This document shows, piece after piece, positions 45,188 to 53,617 of a stretch of 64,000 nt of DNA. Under the pieces are notes generated by a model that saw nothing but the letters and a program-made list of their open reading frames with translations, was not told where the DNA came from and did no database searches. Made by a program: the position numbers and the translations under genes. The stretch comes from Halomonas sp. M4R1S46 (GTDB lineage: Bacteria > Pseudomonadota > Gammaproteobacteria > Pseudomonadales > Halomonadaceae), in assembly GCF_025725685.1 (NCBI RefSeq), contig NZ_CP107008.1, positions 992,001 through 1,056,000 on the forward strand. The letters are read 5' to 3'. Position 1 is the stretch's first letter. Every line of letters starts with the position of its first letter.

Positions 45188-46549
45188 ATGGAACCCGACA
45201 CCGCAAATGGCCCGAATCGCGAGACGCTGTCCAAGCGGGTGTACCAGGGTCGGGTCCGCCCGCCCATCACCGGCTGGGCCGCCACACTGGCCCTGAGCGT
45301 CCTGGCGAGCGGCGCGGCGCTGGCCGATGCGGGGGAGGCGAGCGTCCCGCGAGAAACCTTCCTCTATGTGGTCGCCATCGACGCCAGCGAGGGCGAGCAT
45401 CCGGACATGCTCGCCCTGGTGGGCGCCGATCCGCAACAGCCGGCGACCTACGGGAAGATCTTCGAGGTCCGCTCGCTGCCCGAGGTGGGGGACAACGTCC
45501 ACCATTGGGGCTACTCGCTGGACCAGGAACGGCTGCTGATCCCGGGGCTGTTCTCCGATCGCTTCCATGTCTTCGACGTGGCCGAGGATCCCCGCGATCC
45601 CACCCTGGTTCGCCAGGAGGATGGGCTGCGCCGGGAGAGCGGCTATATGGCCCCACATACGGTCACCCCCCTCGAGGGAGGGGTGGCCCTGGTATCGATG
45701 CTTGGCGCCGACACCCCCAGCAGCGGACCCGGGGGCCTGGTGCTGATCGACGACGAGACCGCGGCATTCCAGCGGCACTTCGGGCCGGGCCCCGAGCGGG
45801 CGCCCAACGAGGGCGGCCCGGAGTACATGTACGATATCGCCATGAAGCCGGCCCTCGACCGCCTTGTGACCACCACCTGGGGCTACCCGGACGACGTGCT
45901 GACGCATCCCTATGCCCCCAACGGCGACAGCGTGGCCGTCTGGGACCTGGACGAGGAGACGGTCATCCAGGTGGTGAGCCTGGGCGAGGGGGCGGGCGCC
46001 ACGGAGGCCGACTGGCTGCATGCGCCGGAGTCCCGCTACGGCTATACCATCGGCACCGGCGGCGGCGCCTGGCTGTGGGAAGACGAGGATGGCAACGGGC
46101 GCCTGGACTTTCACCAGGTGCTGAGCGGCCTGGGATTGCCCTGCGACATGACGATCTCCTCCGACGATCGTTACCTGTTCATCGCCAACTGGTTCAGCGA
46201 CAGCATCCAGCAGTACGATATCCGCGATCCCTATGCGCCCGCCCTGGTGGGCGAGGCCGCGGTACCGCATCCCTGCATGATGCGCCTGAGCCCGGATGAC
46301 GAGCGGCTCTATGTCACCAACTCGGTGCTCAGCACCCTGGACGCCGACCCCGAGTTCGGCCCGCGCAACGACGCCTACGGCATCTACCTGCTCGAGGTGG
46401 ATGGCCAGGGCGGGCTGTCGCATGTCACGGAGGACGGCAGCGCCTGGGCGGACTTCACCCAGGTGTCCCGGGAGGGCGCTACCGGGCCGGCGGGGCCGCA
46501 CATGGTCCTGTTCGATCCCGGCGTGCCGATCGAGGCCGGGCACCACTGA
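45188..46549 (+). CDS. mtoX: Methanethiol oxidase / selenium-binding protein family (SBP56)
   Basis: Members of this family oxidise methanethiol to formaldehyde, sulfide and peroxide with copper. The 453 residues form the SBP56 beta-propeller: DNVHHWGYSLDQERLLIPGL, SGYMAPHTVTPLEGGVALV, LPCDMTISSDDRYLFIANWF, GEAAVPHPCMMRLSPDDERL and TGPAGPHMVLFDPG, with the histidines usually proposed as metal ligands. A hydrophobic stretch (WAATLALSVLASGAALA, residues ~30-47) looks like an export signal, as expected for periplasmic bacterial MtoX. It fits marine sulfur (DMSP/methanethiol) turnover. A strong hairpin follows the stop. Confidence 0.85.
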   Translation: MEPDTANGPNRETLSKRVYQGRVRPPITGWAATLALSVLASGAALADAGEASVPRETFLYVVAIDASEGEHPDMLALVGADPQQPATYGKIFEVRSLPEVGDNVHHWGYSLDQERLLIPGLFSDRFHVFDVAEDPRDPTLVRQEDGLRRESGYMAPHTVTPLEGGVALVSMLGADTPSSGPGGLVLIDDETAAFQRHFGPGPERAPNEGGPEYMYDIAMKPALDRLVTTTWGYPDDVLTHPYAPNGDSVAVWDLDEETVIQVVSLGEGAGATEADWLHAPESRYGYTIGTGGGAWLWEDEDGNGRLDFHQVLSGLGLPCDMTISSDDRYLFIANWFSDSIQQYDIRDPYAPALVGEAAVPHPCMMRLSPDDERLYVTNSVLSTLDADPEFGPRNDAYGIYLLEVDGQGGLSHVTEDGSAWADFTQVSREGATGPAGPHMVLFDPGVPIEAGHH

Positions 46550-46554
46550 GGCCA

Positions 46555-46587
46555 CCCGGGCGAGACGGCCCCGCTGTCTCGTCCGGG
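46555..46587 (+). terminator. Hairpin after the methanethiol oxidase gene
   Basis: The arms CCCGG-g-CGAGAC (46555-46566) and GTCTCG-t-CCGGG (46576-46587) pair around a nine-base loop. No T run follows, so termination is inferred only from position. Confidence 0.4.
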
Positions 46588-46668
46588 CGGCGAGGGACGG
46601 GGGAGCGGTGGCCGCCTGCCACCCACCACCACCTGGACCGCCCGTGAGCCCCTTACCGTGAGGAGACC

Positions 46669-47037
46669 ATGACCGACCAGTCCACCGTGAAGGTCTACTA
46701 CGACGCCGTCTGCCCCATCTGCCGGCGCGAGCGGCGCCGCTACGAGCGGCTGGCCGGCGGGTCACCCGACGTGGAGTGGGTCGACGTCACGAGCCACGAG
46801 GCCCACCTGCGCGAGCGGGGCATCGACCCGCGCGACGCCCTGCATTCGCTGTATGTCGAGGATGAGCAGGGACGGCTGTGTGACGGCCTGGATGCCTATA
46901 TCCTGCTGATGCGCCGCGTGCCCGTGCTCAGGCCCCTGGCCTGGCTGATCGGCCTGCCGGGCCTCAAGCCCCTGCTGGCCCGGGGCTATCGCCACTGGGT
47001 CCGGCGTCGCCTGGCCCGGGAGGGCCGGCTGGACTGA
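46669..47037 (+). CDS. DCC-family thiol-disulfide oxidoreductase (DUF393)
   Basis: The 122-residue protein has the DCC family start VKVYYDAVCPICRRERRRY with a thioredoxin-like CPIC pair near residue 15, then VTSHEAHLRERGIDPRDALH and LCDGLDAYILLMRRVPVLRPL, and a basic C-terminus. The canonical D-x-x-C-x-x-C is present (DAVCPIC). Members are probable thiol oxidoreductases of unknown partner. It follows the methanethiol oxidase. Confidence 0.85.
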   Translation: MTDQSTVKVYYDAVCPICRRERRRYERLAGGSPDVEWVDVTSHEAHLRERGIDPRDALHSLYVEDEQGRLCDGLDAYILLMRRVPVLRPLAWLIGLPGLKPLLARGYRHWVRRRLAREGRLD

Positions 47038-47143
47038 GGCTCGTCCGGCCGTGGCCAGGCCGCCGGACCGGGACCCAGCCGCCGGACGGCTGGTGCCACC
47101 CATCCCCCGCCTGGTTTCGAGAACTCACACCCGGGAAGGCGCC

Positions 47144-47566
47144 ATGCCCCTTATCCTGCAGGTCCTGTTCGTCGTCTCGCTGCTGCCGATCCTGCTGGCC
47201 TGGATCGGCGCCCTGTATCGTGTGCGCCAACTCGGGCGGCTCGACAACCACCATCCGCGGGCCCAGCAGGCGCGCCTCACGGGCGTGGGCGCCCGGGTGA
47301 ATGCCGCCCAGGCCAACGCCTGGGAGTCGCTGGCGGTGTTTGCCGCGGTCTGCGTCATCGCCGTCGGCAGCGGGCTGGACCTCGAGGGCCTCGACGGGGC
47401 GGCGTGGCTGTTCCTGGCTTGTCGACTGCTGCATCCGTTGCTCTATGCGGCCAACCTCGCCTGGTGGCGCTCCGGTGTCTATGCGGCCGGCATGGCCGCC
47501 TGCCTCTACATCGTCTGGCGGGCGGCGAGCCAGGGCACGGGCAGCACGGTCGTCCTCCTGGGGTAG
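47144..47566 (+). CDS. MAPEG family membrane protein
   Basis: The 140-residue protein has four membrane segments and the MAPEG (membrane-associated eicosanoid/glutathione metabolism) pattern: RLTGVGARVNAAQANAWESL (the RxxxAxxNxxE motif), AWLFLACRLLHPLLYAANLA. Bacterial members may conjugate glutathione to hydrophobic compounds. The start ATG 47144 with GGGAAGG was chosen over an upstream in-frame start that lacks family sequence. Confidence 0.82.
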   Translation: MPLILQVLFVVSLLPILLAWIGALYRVRQLGRLDNHHPRAQQARLTGVGARVNAAQANAWESLAVFAAVCVIAVGSGLDLEGLDGAAWLFLACRLLHPLLYAANLAWWRSGVYAAGMAACLYIVWRAASQGTGSTVVLLG

Positions 47567-47570
47567 GCGC

Positions 47571-48497
47571 CTAGCGTGGTCGCCAGCGAGGCGGCATTTG
47601 CTCGACCAGGTAGTCCATGAAGGCCTTCACCTTGGGGGTGAACTCGTGGCGATCCCTGACGCACAGGTAGATATCCATGGGTTCCGACACGGCGTGGACC
47701 CCGTCGCTGCCGGGGTCCTCGAACAGCGGCACCAGGCGCCCCTGGTCGATATGGGGCCGGGCGATGAAGTCGGCCAGGCGGGTGATGCCGCCCCCGGCGA
47801 GGGCCATCTGGGTCAGCACGTCGATGTCGTCGCTGATCATGGCGGCCTTGACGTCCGGCTCGAAGCGCACCCCGTCGCGAATGAAGCCCCAGCTCATGAA
47901 GCGGCCATCCCGCGGGAAGCGGAAGGCCAGGCAGTCGTGCTGGCGGAGTTCCTCCGGTGCCCGGGGATGCCCCGCCTTCGCCAGGTAGGCCGGCGAGGCG
48001 CAGAACAGGAAGGGCAGGGAGGCGATGCGCCGGGCCACCAGGCCTTCCTCCAGCTGGGGCGTGAAGCGGATGCTGACGTCGAGGTGCTCGCGGATATGGT
48101 CGACGCTGCGGTCGGTGGTGACGATCTCCAGGGAAAGGTGCGGGAAGCGAGCGTTGAACCCCGGCATCAGCGGTGCCAGGACATGGCGGCCGAAGGCGGC
48201 GGTGGAGGCGACCCGCAGGCGGCCGCGCGGTTCCGCCTGCAGCGAGGAGATGGCGTCATGGGCCCGTTCGATGTCCCGGGCGATATGCCTGACGCGCTGG
48301 TAGTAGAGCGCCCCGCTGTCGGTCAGCGACATGCTCCGCGTGGTGCGCGTCAGCAGCCGCACCCCCAGCGAGGCCTCCAGGCGGGCGATGCCCTGGCTGG
48401 CCGCGGCGGGGCTGATGCCCAGCCGCTTGGCGCCGGCGGCGATGCTGCCGGCCTCCACGGCCTTCACGAAGCTTTCGATGGCGCGCAGGGTATCCAT
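47571..48497 (-). CDS. LysR-family transcriptional regulator
   Basis: The 308-residue regulator has the LysR helix-turn-helix (IESFVKAVEAGSIAAGAKRL then GISPAAASQGIARLEASLGV, residues ~8-45) and an effector domain (RGRLRVASTAAFGRHVLAPL; ...EFTPKVKAFMDYLVEQM). The type resembles the DmlR/AaeR-like group with a single-residue-altered SQ-recognition helix (AASQGIARLE). It is divergent from the DUF2798 gene at 48637, a plausible target. ATG 48497 was chosen; the frame is open further upstream through the promoter. Confidence 0.88.
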   Translation of the reverse strand: MDTLRAIESFVKAVEAGSIAAGAKRLGISPAAASQGIARLEASLGVRLLTRTTRSMSLTDSGALYYQRVRHIARDIERAHDAISSLQAEPRGRLRVASTAAFGRHVLAPLMPGFNARFPHLSLEIVTTDRSVDHIREHLDVSIRFTPQLEEGLVARRIASLPFLFCASPAYLAKAGHPRAPEELRQHDCLAFRFPRDGRFMSWGFIRDGVRFEPDVKAAMISDDIDVLTQMALAGGGITRLADFIARPHIDQGRLVPLFEDPGSDGVHAVSEPMDIYLCVRDRHEFTPKVKAFMDYLVEQMPPRWRPR

Positions 48498-48636
48498 TGG
48501 TGATCTCGAACAATCTTGCGGCGGATTCGTAAATAAACATTGATAGTGAAGCAAGCCGCCGCTGTCTACAGGAGATCCTGAGCGGGCGCTAGGCTGTGGC
48601 TGTCTCGAAACCGGACACACAACGAGGAGTCATGCC

Positions 48637-48933
48637 ATGACAACGACGACCCGGCGCCAGGGGACGGCGTCACGCGACTCGGGCAAACGTCGCGCTGGGC
48701 TGCCGCGGCGTCTCGCCCCGCTGGTCTTTGCCTTCTACATGTCGGCGCTGATGACGCTGTTGATGAGCCTGGTGATCACGGCGGTGAACGGGGGCGTGGG
48801 CCCCGACTATCTGGCGGCCGTGGCCCGGGCCTATGTGCGGGCCATGCCGGTGGCCTTCGCCGGGGTGCTGATGGTCAGGCCGCTGGTGAGCCGACTGGTG
48901 GCCTGGACGATCGCCGAGGAGCGGGACCGTTAA
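48637..48933 (+). CDS. DUF2798 small membrane protein
   Basis: The 98-residue protein has two membrane helices (LAPLVFAFYMSALMTLLMSLVITAV and AMPVAFAGVLMVRPLVSRLV) typical of DUF2798, preceded by a basic cytoplasmic N-terminus. Function is unknown. GAGGAG precedes ATG 48637. It is controlled, if at all, by the divergent LysR gene 139 bp away. Confidence 0.8.
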   Translation: MTTTTRRQGTASRDSGKRRAGLPRRLAPLVFAFYMSALMTLLMSLVITAVNGGVGPDYLAAVARAYVRAMPVAFAGVLMVRPLVSRLVAWTIAEERDR

Positions 48934-49000
48934 TCAGACTCGGCGAGGGCCTTGTCCCGCGGCGGCCCGCGATGCTCACGCCCCGCGGGACAGTCGGGGC

Positions 49001-49591
49001 TCAGTGTCTCTGCAGGCGCTGCAGGTCCTCCACCAGCCGTCGGCAGATGGCGTCCAGCTTGTCGCGATGGGCATCGCTTGCCAGCTGGCCATTTTCGCCG
49101 AAGGCATCTCCCGCCCGGGCCACGGCCAGCTGGTCCGGCAGCACCGTGACACCGATATTGCCGAGCAGCTGGCGAATCAGCGCCAGGCTGCGGATGCCGC
49201 CGAGACCGCCCGGCGAGGCGGAGACCACCGCGGCGAGGCGTCCCTGGAACAGCGCCAGGCCGCTCTCGCCCTCATGGGGGCGGGTGAGCCAGTCGATGGT
49301 GTTCTTGAGCAGCGGGGTGATGAAGCCGTTGTATTCCGGTGAGGCGATCATCAGCCCCTGGTGTTCGGCGAGCACCCCGCGCAGGGTCACGGCCCTCTCG
49401 GGCAGGCCCTCGGCGGTCTCCAGGTCGCCGTTGTACAGCGGCATGGGGTAGTCGTTCAGGTCGATGAAGGTCGGCCTGCCGCCGTGAGCCTCGATGCGCT
49501 CGGCGGCGAGCCGCGCCAGGCGCTTGTTGAACGAGGCCTCCCGGCTGCTGCCGGCGAAGACCAGGATACGGGGGGATGGTCGCTCGGTCAT
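49001..49591 (-). CDS. NADPH-dependent FMN/quinone reductase (ChrR/ArsH-like)
   Basis: The 196-residue flavodoxin-fold enzyme has the FMN phosphate loop FAGSSREASFNKRLARLA near the start, PLYNGDLETAEGLPERAVTL, the ring-contact segment MIASPEYNGFITPLLKNTIDWL (family signature SPEYN), and VVSASPGGLGGIRSL. Such enzymes reduce quinones, azo dyes or chromate. The start ATG 49591 is set by GAGGAG eight bases upstream. Confidence 0.88.
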   Translation of the reverse strand: MTERPSPRILVFAGSSREASFNKRLARLAAERIEAHGGRPTFIDLNDYPMPLYNGDLETAEGLPERAVTLRGVLAEHQGLMIASPEYNGFITPLLKNTIDWLTRPHEGESGLALFQGRLAAVVSASPGGLGGIRSLALIRQLLGNIGVTVLPDQLAVARAGDAFGENGQLASDAHRDKLDAICRRLVEDLQRLQRH

Positions 49592-49806
49592 GGATGGCAC
49601 TCCTCGCTTGCCCTTGGGTGGTCTCGATCTTCCGGGTTTCGGCGCCCCGGCTCAACCGTCGAGGGTCGTCTGCGCGGGGCCTATGCTCAGGGGAGCGCGC
49701 AAGGCTTTCGCCGGAGCTGTCCCCTGTCGACCGGCTGGACAGGCGAAACGCCCCTGACGACGCTGCAATGAGCGGGGCAGGGTCCCGCGTGGCGGAGGAA
49801 GATATC

Positions 49807-50565
49807 ATGAAGCGCAGCAAGCAGCAGGCGCTGAAGGAGCACCACGACCCCGAGGCGATCCGCCGTCGACTCGAGGCACCGTCCCGTGCCCAGAGCACGC
49901 CGGATGCCATCCTGGGGGCCATCGACGGTTGCGTGACCACCTTCGCGGTGGTCTCGGGAGCCTTCGGCGCCGGCTTCTCGGCCCGCGTGGCGCTGGTGCT
50001 GGGCTTCGCCAACCTGCTGGCCGACGGCTTCAGCATGGCGATCAGCAACTACGAGGCGGTCCAGGCGCAGCGCGAGGGCGTGGAGCGCGCCCGGGAGCGC
50101 GAGCGCGAGCATATCGACCTGGTGCCCGAGGGCGAGCGGGAGGAGATCCGCCAGATCTATGCCCGCAAGGGCTTCGAGGGGGAGGTCCTGCAGCAGGTGG
50201 TGGAGACCATCAGCCGCGACCGGGAGGTATGGGTGGAGACCATGCTCACCGAGGAGCATGGCCTGCAGCGCGTCGCGCTGAGCCCGTGGCGCTCGGCGCT
50301 GGTGACCTTCCTGGCCTTCCTGGTGGTGGGGGCGATGCCCCTGGTGCCCTATGCATTGCCCGGTATCCTGCCCCTGCACCGCTTCCTCGCCAGCCTGGCG
50401 GTCGCCGCCTTCATGTTCCTGCTGATCGGCATGCTCAAGAGCCTGGTCTACCAGCGGCCGGTGTGGCAGTCGGGGCTGCGCACGCTGCTCATGGGGGGCG
50501 CGGCGGCGGGCCTGGCGTTCCTCACCGGCTATCTGGCACAGGCCTGGTTCGGCGTGGCGCTCTGA
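49807..50565 (+). CDS. VIT1/CCC1-family iron/manganese transporter
   Basis: The 252-residue protein has five membrane helices in the VIT pattern: DAILGAIDGCVTTFAVVSGA with the conserved DG pair, FANLLADGFSMAISNYEAVQ with the second (LADGFSM), a long charged amphipathic loop (ERAREREREHIDLVPEGERE...) that carries the metal-binding glutamates, and three C-terminal helices. It would move Fe2+ or Mn2+ out of the cytosol against H+. The start ATG 49807 follows GGAGGAAG. Confidence 0.85.
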   Translation: MKRSKQQALKEHHDPEAIRRRLEAPSRAQSTPDAILGAIDGCVTTFAVVSGAFGAGFSARVALVLGFANLLADGFSMAISNYEAVQAQREGVERAREREREHIDLVPEGEREEIRQIYARKGFEGEVLQQVVETISRDREVWVETMLTEEHGLQRVALSPWRSALVTFLAFLVVGAMPLVPYALPGILPLHRFLASLAVAAFMFLLIGMLKSLVYQRPVWQSGLRTLLMGGAAAGLAFLTGYLAQAWFGVAL

Positions 50566-50589
50566 GCGGGCGGCTGATGCCGCCCTGCC

Positions 50590-51714
50590 TCATTGGGGAG
50601 CACCGCCACCGGCATCGCTGTCGATGATGAAGGCGTCGCGATGGAAGGCCGCTGCGGCCTGCACCTCGGAGAGGCCTCGGCTGCCGGGTTCGGGGGGAGG
50701 CGTTCCGGCGAGCACGGAGAGCACGCTATGGGCTCCCCGTGCCACCGATTCAAGGTTGTAGCCTCCTTCCAGCACGAAGGCCAGGCGCCCCTTGCAGTGG
50801 CGGCGTGCCAGAGCCTGGAGGAGGCCGGTCATGGCCCCGAAACCGTCGTAGGAAACATTGAGGGCCAGGTCCTGCCAATGGGCGTCGAACCCTGCCGAGA
50901 CCAGGATCAGGTCGGGTTGGAACCAGTCCGCCGCCGGTGCCAGGATCTCTCGGAACGCCGTCAGGTAGGCTTCGTCACCGGTACCGCCGGGTACCGGCAC
51001 GTTCACGGTGGTGCCCTCGCCGATGCCGGCACCGATCTCCTCGAGCCGGCCCGACCCCGGATAGAAGGGCGCGGCCCGGTGGATATCGAACAGCATCACG
51101 TCCGGGGAGGCCCAGAAGATCTCCTGGGTGCCGTTGCCGTGATGGGCATCCCAGTCGACGATCAACACCCGCTCACATCCCAGTTCCGACTGGGCGTGGG
51201 CGGCCGCTACCGCCACGTTGTTGAACAGGCAGAAGCCCCGGGCGCGCACCGGCTCGGCATGGTGACCGGGTGGCCGCACCAGGGCGAAGGCGCTCTCGGC
51301 GCGACCTTCGACCACCGCTTCGACGGCGGCGATGGCTGTGCCCGCCGCCACTCGAGCCGCCTCTATGCTGCCCGGCGAGACCGCGGTGGTGTCCACGTCA
51401 AGCCAGGTATTGGCCCCCTCCAGGCTGAAGATATCGCTCAGGAAGGAGGTCGTGTGCACCCTGGCGAGTTGCTCATGGGATGCCTCCCGGCCCGCCTCGA
51501 AGACCAGGCCGGGTATTGGCTCCCTCTCGAGCAGCTCGCGGATCGCCGTGAGGCGTGCGGGGTGCTCCGGGTATTTCCAGGGGATGGAGAGCCCGGCGAG
51601 CAGCTGGCGGATACGGCGATCCATGCGGTTGGGCAGAAAAGGAACATCGATATTCGGCTGATGCAACAGCATTCGTTCATCGTAGAAGGCGATTACTTTG
51701 GTCTGGTCGGCCAC
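50590..51714 (-). CDS. Histone-deacetylase-superfamily amidohydrolase
   Basis: The 374-residue zinc hydrolase carries the HDAC active-site motifs: ALVRPPGHHAEPVRARGFCLF (the His-His pair), RVLIVDWDAHHGNGTQEIFW with Asp and His zinc ligands, and LILVSAGFDAHWQDLALN with the second Asp; FVLEGGYNLESVARG closes the site. In bacteria such enzymes deacetylate polyamines, acetoin-like compounds or proteins. The start is GTG 51714, preceded by AGGAG at the right distance; a TTG two codons upstream is too close to it. Confidence 0.9.
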   Translation of the reverse strand: MADQTKVIAFYDERMLLHQPNIDVPFLPNRMDRRIRQLLAGLSIPWKYPEHPARLTAIRELLEREPIPGLVFEAGREASHEQLARVHTTSFLSDIFSLEGANTWLDVDTTAVSPGSIEAARVAAGTAIAAVEAVVEGRAESAFALVRPPGHHAEPVRARGFCLFNNVAVAAAHAQSELGCERVLIVDWDAHHGNGTQEIFWASPDVMLFDIHRAAPFYPGSGRLEEIGAGIGEGTTVNVPVPGGTGDEAYLTAFREILAPAADWFQPDLILVSAGFDAHWQDLALNVSYDGFGAMTGLLQALARRHCKGRLAFVLEGGYNLESVARGAHSVLSVLAGTPPPEPGSRGLSEVQAAAAFHRDAFIIDSDAGGGAPQ

Positions 51715-51939
51715 GGTCAAGCTCCTGGGGGCATGGTGTCATCCAGCCTTTAGCATAGTCGCTATCGATGGGGAGCCTCGCAACCGGCAACGCCACGGAG
51801 GGGGCCGTGGCGTTGCTGATGGGGGGACGCTCGGTCGTGCGCTGGCGCTCGTCGTCGCGGGGTGAGGTCGGACGGGACTGGTCGCCCCGGGATGGCCGGC
51901 GTAGGCTGATGCGCAAGCCAACGCAACGGAGAGCGTGAC

Positions 51940-52377
51940 ATGGAACACTTCATGAAGGCCGCCCTGAACGAGGCGCGCGATGGCCTCGCGGAGGGGGGCA
52001 TTCCGATCGGCTCCGTCCTGGTGCACCAGGGAGTGATCCTCGGCAGAGGCCACAACCGCCGCGTGCAACTGGGCAGTGCGGTGCTGCACGGCGAGATGGA
52101 TGCCCTGGACAACGCCGGCCGGCAGCCGGCGGCGATCTATCGCGATTCGACCCTCTACACCACGCTCTCGCCCTGCGCGATGTGCACGGGCGCCATCCTG
52201 CTCTACGGCATTCCCCGGGTGGTGATCGGCGAGAACCGCACCTTCCTGGGCGAGGAGGCCCTGCTGCGGGAGCGCGGCGTCGAGGTCGAGGTGCTGCAGG
52301 ATCCGGAGTGCATCGCGTTGATGGAGCGCTTCATCGCCACCTCCCCCGAGCTGTGGCACGAGGATATCGGCGAGTAG
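51940..52377 (+). CDS. Cytosine deaminase, fungal (Fcy1) type
   Basis: The 145-residue zinc deaminase matches the short yeast-type cytosine deaminase, not the large TIM-barrel CodA. It has VLHGEMDALDNAGRQPAAIY with the His-Ala/Gly-Glu site (HGE), LYTTLSPCAMCTGAILLYGI with the PCxxC zinc cysteines, PRVVIGENRTFLGEEALLRE, and a closing WHEDIGE nearly identical to the yeast C-terminus. It should convert cytosine to uracil for pyrimidine salvage. CapA follows after 11 bp. Confidence 0.88.
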   Translation: MEHFMKAALNEARDGLAEGGIPIGSVLVHQGVILGRGHNRRVQLGSAVLHGEMDALDNAGRQPAAIYRDSTLYTTLSPCAMCTGAILLYGIPRVVIGENRTFLGEEALLRERGVEVEVLQDPECIALMERFIATSPELWHEDIGE

Positions 52378-52388
52378 GAGACGAAGGA

Positions 52389-53510
52389 ATGGCGACCTCG
52401 TCCGACCTCAGCCTGTGGCTGACCGGTGATGTGATGACCGGGCGCGGCATCGATCAGATCCTGCCCCACCCCGGGGATCCCCGACTGTACGAAGGCTACA
52501 TGGATTCGGCCGAGGGCTATGTGCGCCTGGCCGAGACGGCCCATGGGCCCATCCCCTATCCGGTCGACTTCGCCTATGTGTGGGGCGATGCCCTGGCGGC
52601 ATTGGCCGAACAGGCCCCGGACCTGCGGTTGATCAACCTGGAGACCGCGGTCACCACCAGCGAGGCCGCCGAGCCCAAGGGCATCAACTACCGCATGCAC
52701 CCCGATAACCTGCCGGTACTGGCGGCGGCGGGCGTGGATGCCTGCGCCCTGGCCAACAACCACGTGCTGGACTGGGGAGAGGCCGGCCTGCTGGAGACCC
52801 TCGAGGCCCTGGAGGCGGCGGGCCTGCGGCATGTCGGTGCCGGGCGGGAGCGCGACGAGGCCACGGCGCCACTCTGCCTGTCGACGCCAGCTGGGCGGGT
52901 GCGCCTGCTGTCCCTGGGCCTGCCGAACAGTGGCGTGCCGGAGCGCTGGGAGGCCACCTCCTCTCGGCCCGGGATCAACCTGCTGCGGCGTCCGGGCGAT
53001 GCCGGCGTTCGCGAGGTGGCTCGCCGGATCCGGCGGCGTCCGCCGGGGGAACTGGCCATCGTTTCCCTGCACTGGGGCGGCAACTGGGGCTATGCCCTCC
53101 CGGCCCAGCACCGCGCCTTCGCCCAGCGGCTGATCGACGACGCCGGCGTCGACCTGATGTGGGGGCACTCCTCCCACCATCCACTGGGCATCGAGGTCCA
53201 CCATGGCAAGCTCATCCTCTACGGCTGCGGTGACCTGATCAACGACTATGAGGGCATCGGCGGGCACGAGAGCTACCGGGGCGATCTGGTGCTGCTGTAT
53301 TTCCCCGTGCTGTGTCATGCCGATGGCCGACTGCAATCGCTGACCATGGTGCCCATGCGGCTGCACCGCTTCCGCCTCGAGCGGGCCGACGAGGAGGCGA
53401 CGCGCTGGCTGTGCCGGGTGCTCGACCGGGAAAGCCGTCCCCTGGGCGCCCGGGTTCGGCTCGACAAGCGGGAGCGACTGGTGCTGGACTGGCCGGGGAG
53501 CGGCGAGTGA
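52389..53510 (+). CDS. CapA/PgsA-type metallophosphatase-fold protein
   Basis: The 373-residue protein has the PGA_cap domain: LTGDVMTGRGIDQILPHP at the start, RLINLETAVTTSEAAEPKGI, ALANNHVLDWGEAGLLETLE with the NNHxxD site, IVSLHWGGNWGYALPAQH, and DLMWGHSSHHPLGIEVHHGK with IILYGCGDLINDYEG-like closing. CapA proteins are tied to poly-gamma-glutamate synthesis, but no CapB or CapC is nearby and no signal peptide is seen, so a cytoplasmic phosphoesterase is as likely. It is coupled to the cytosine deaminase. Confidence 0.85.
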   Translation: MATSSDLSLWLTGDVMTGRGIDQILPHPGDPRLYEGYMDSAEGYVRLAETAHGPIPYPVDFAYVWGDALAALAEQAPDLRLINLETAVTTSEAAEPKGINYRMHPDNLPVLAAAGVDACALANNHVLDWGEAGLLETLEALEAAGLRHVGAGRERDEATAPLCLSTPAGRVRLLSLGLPNSGVPERWEATSSRPGINLLRRPGDAGVREVARRIRRRPPGELAIVSLHWGGNWGYALPAQHRAFAQRLIDDAGVDLMWGHSSHHPLGIEVHHGKLILYGCGDLINDYEGIGGHESYRGDLVLLYFPVLCHADGRLQSLTMVPMRLHRFRLERADEEATRWLCRVLDRESRPLGARVRLDKRERLVLDWPGSGE

Positions 53511-53617
53511 GGGGCGAGCGAGGCGCCTGACTCGCACAAGCGGCGAGTGGCGGGCCGCGCCAGACGGTAGTGGGCCCCGGGCCTTGCCGGGGCGCTGGCG
53601 GCCCGCCGTCGATGACG

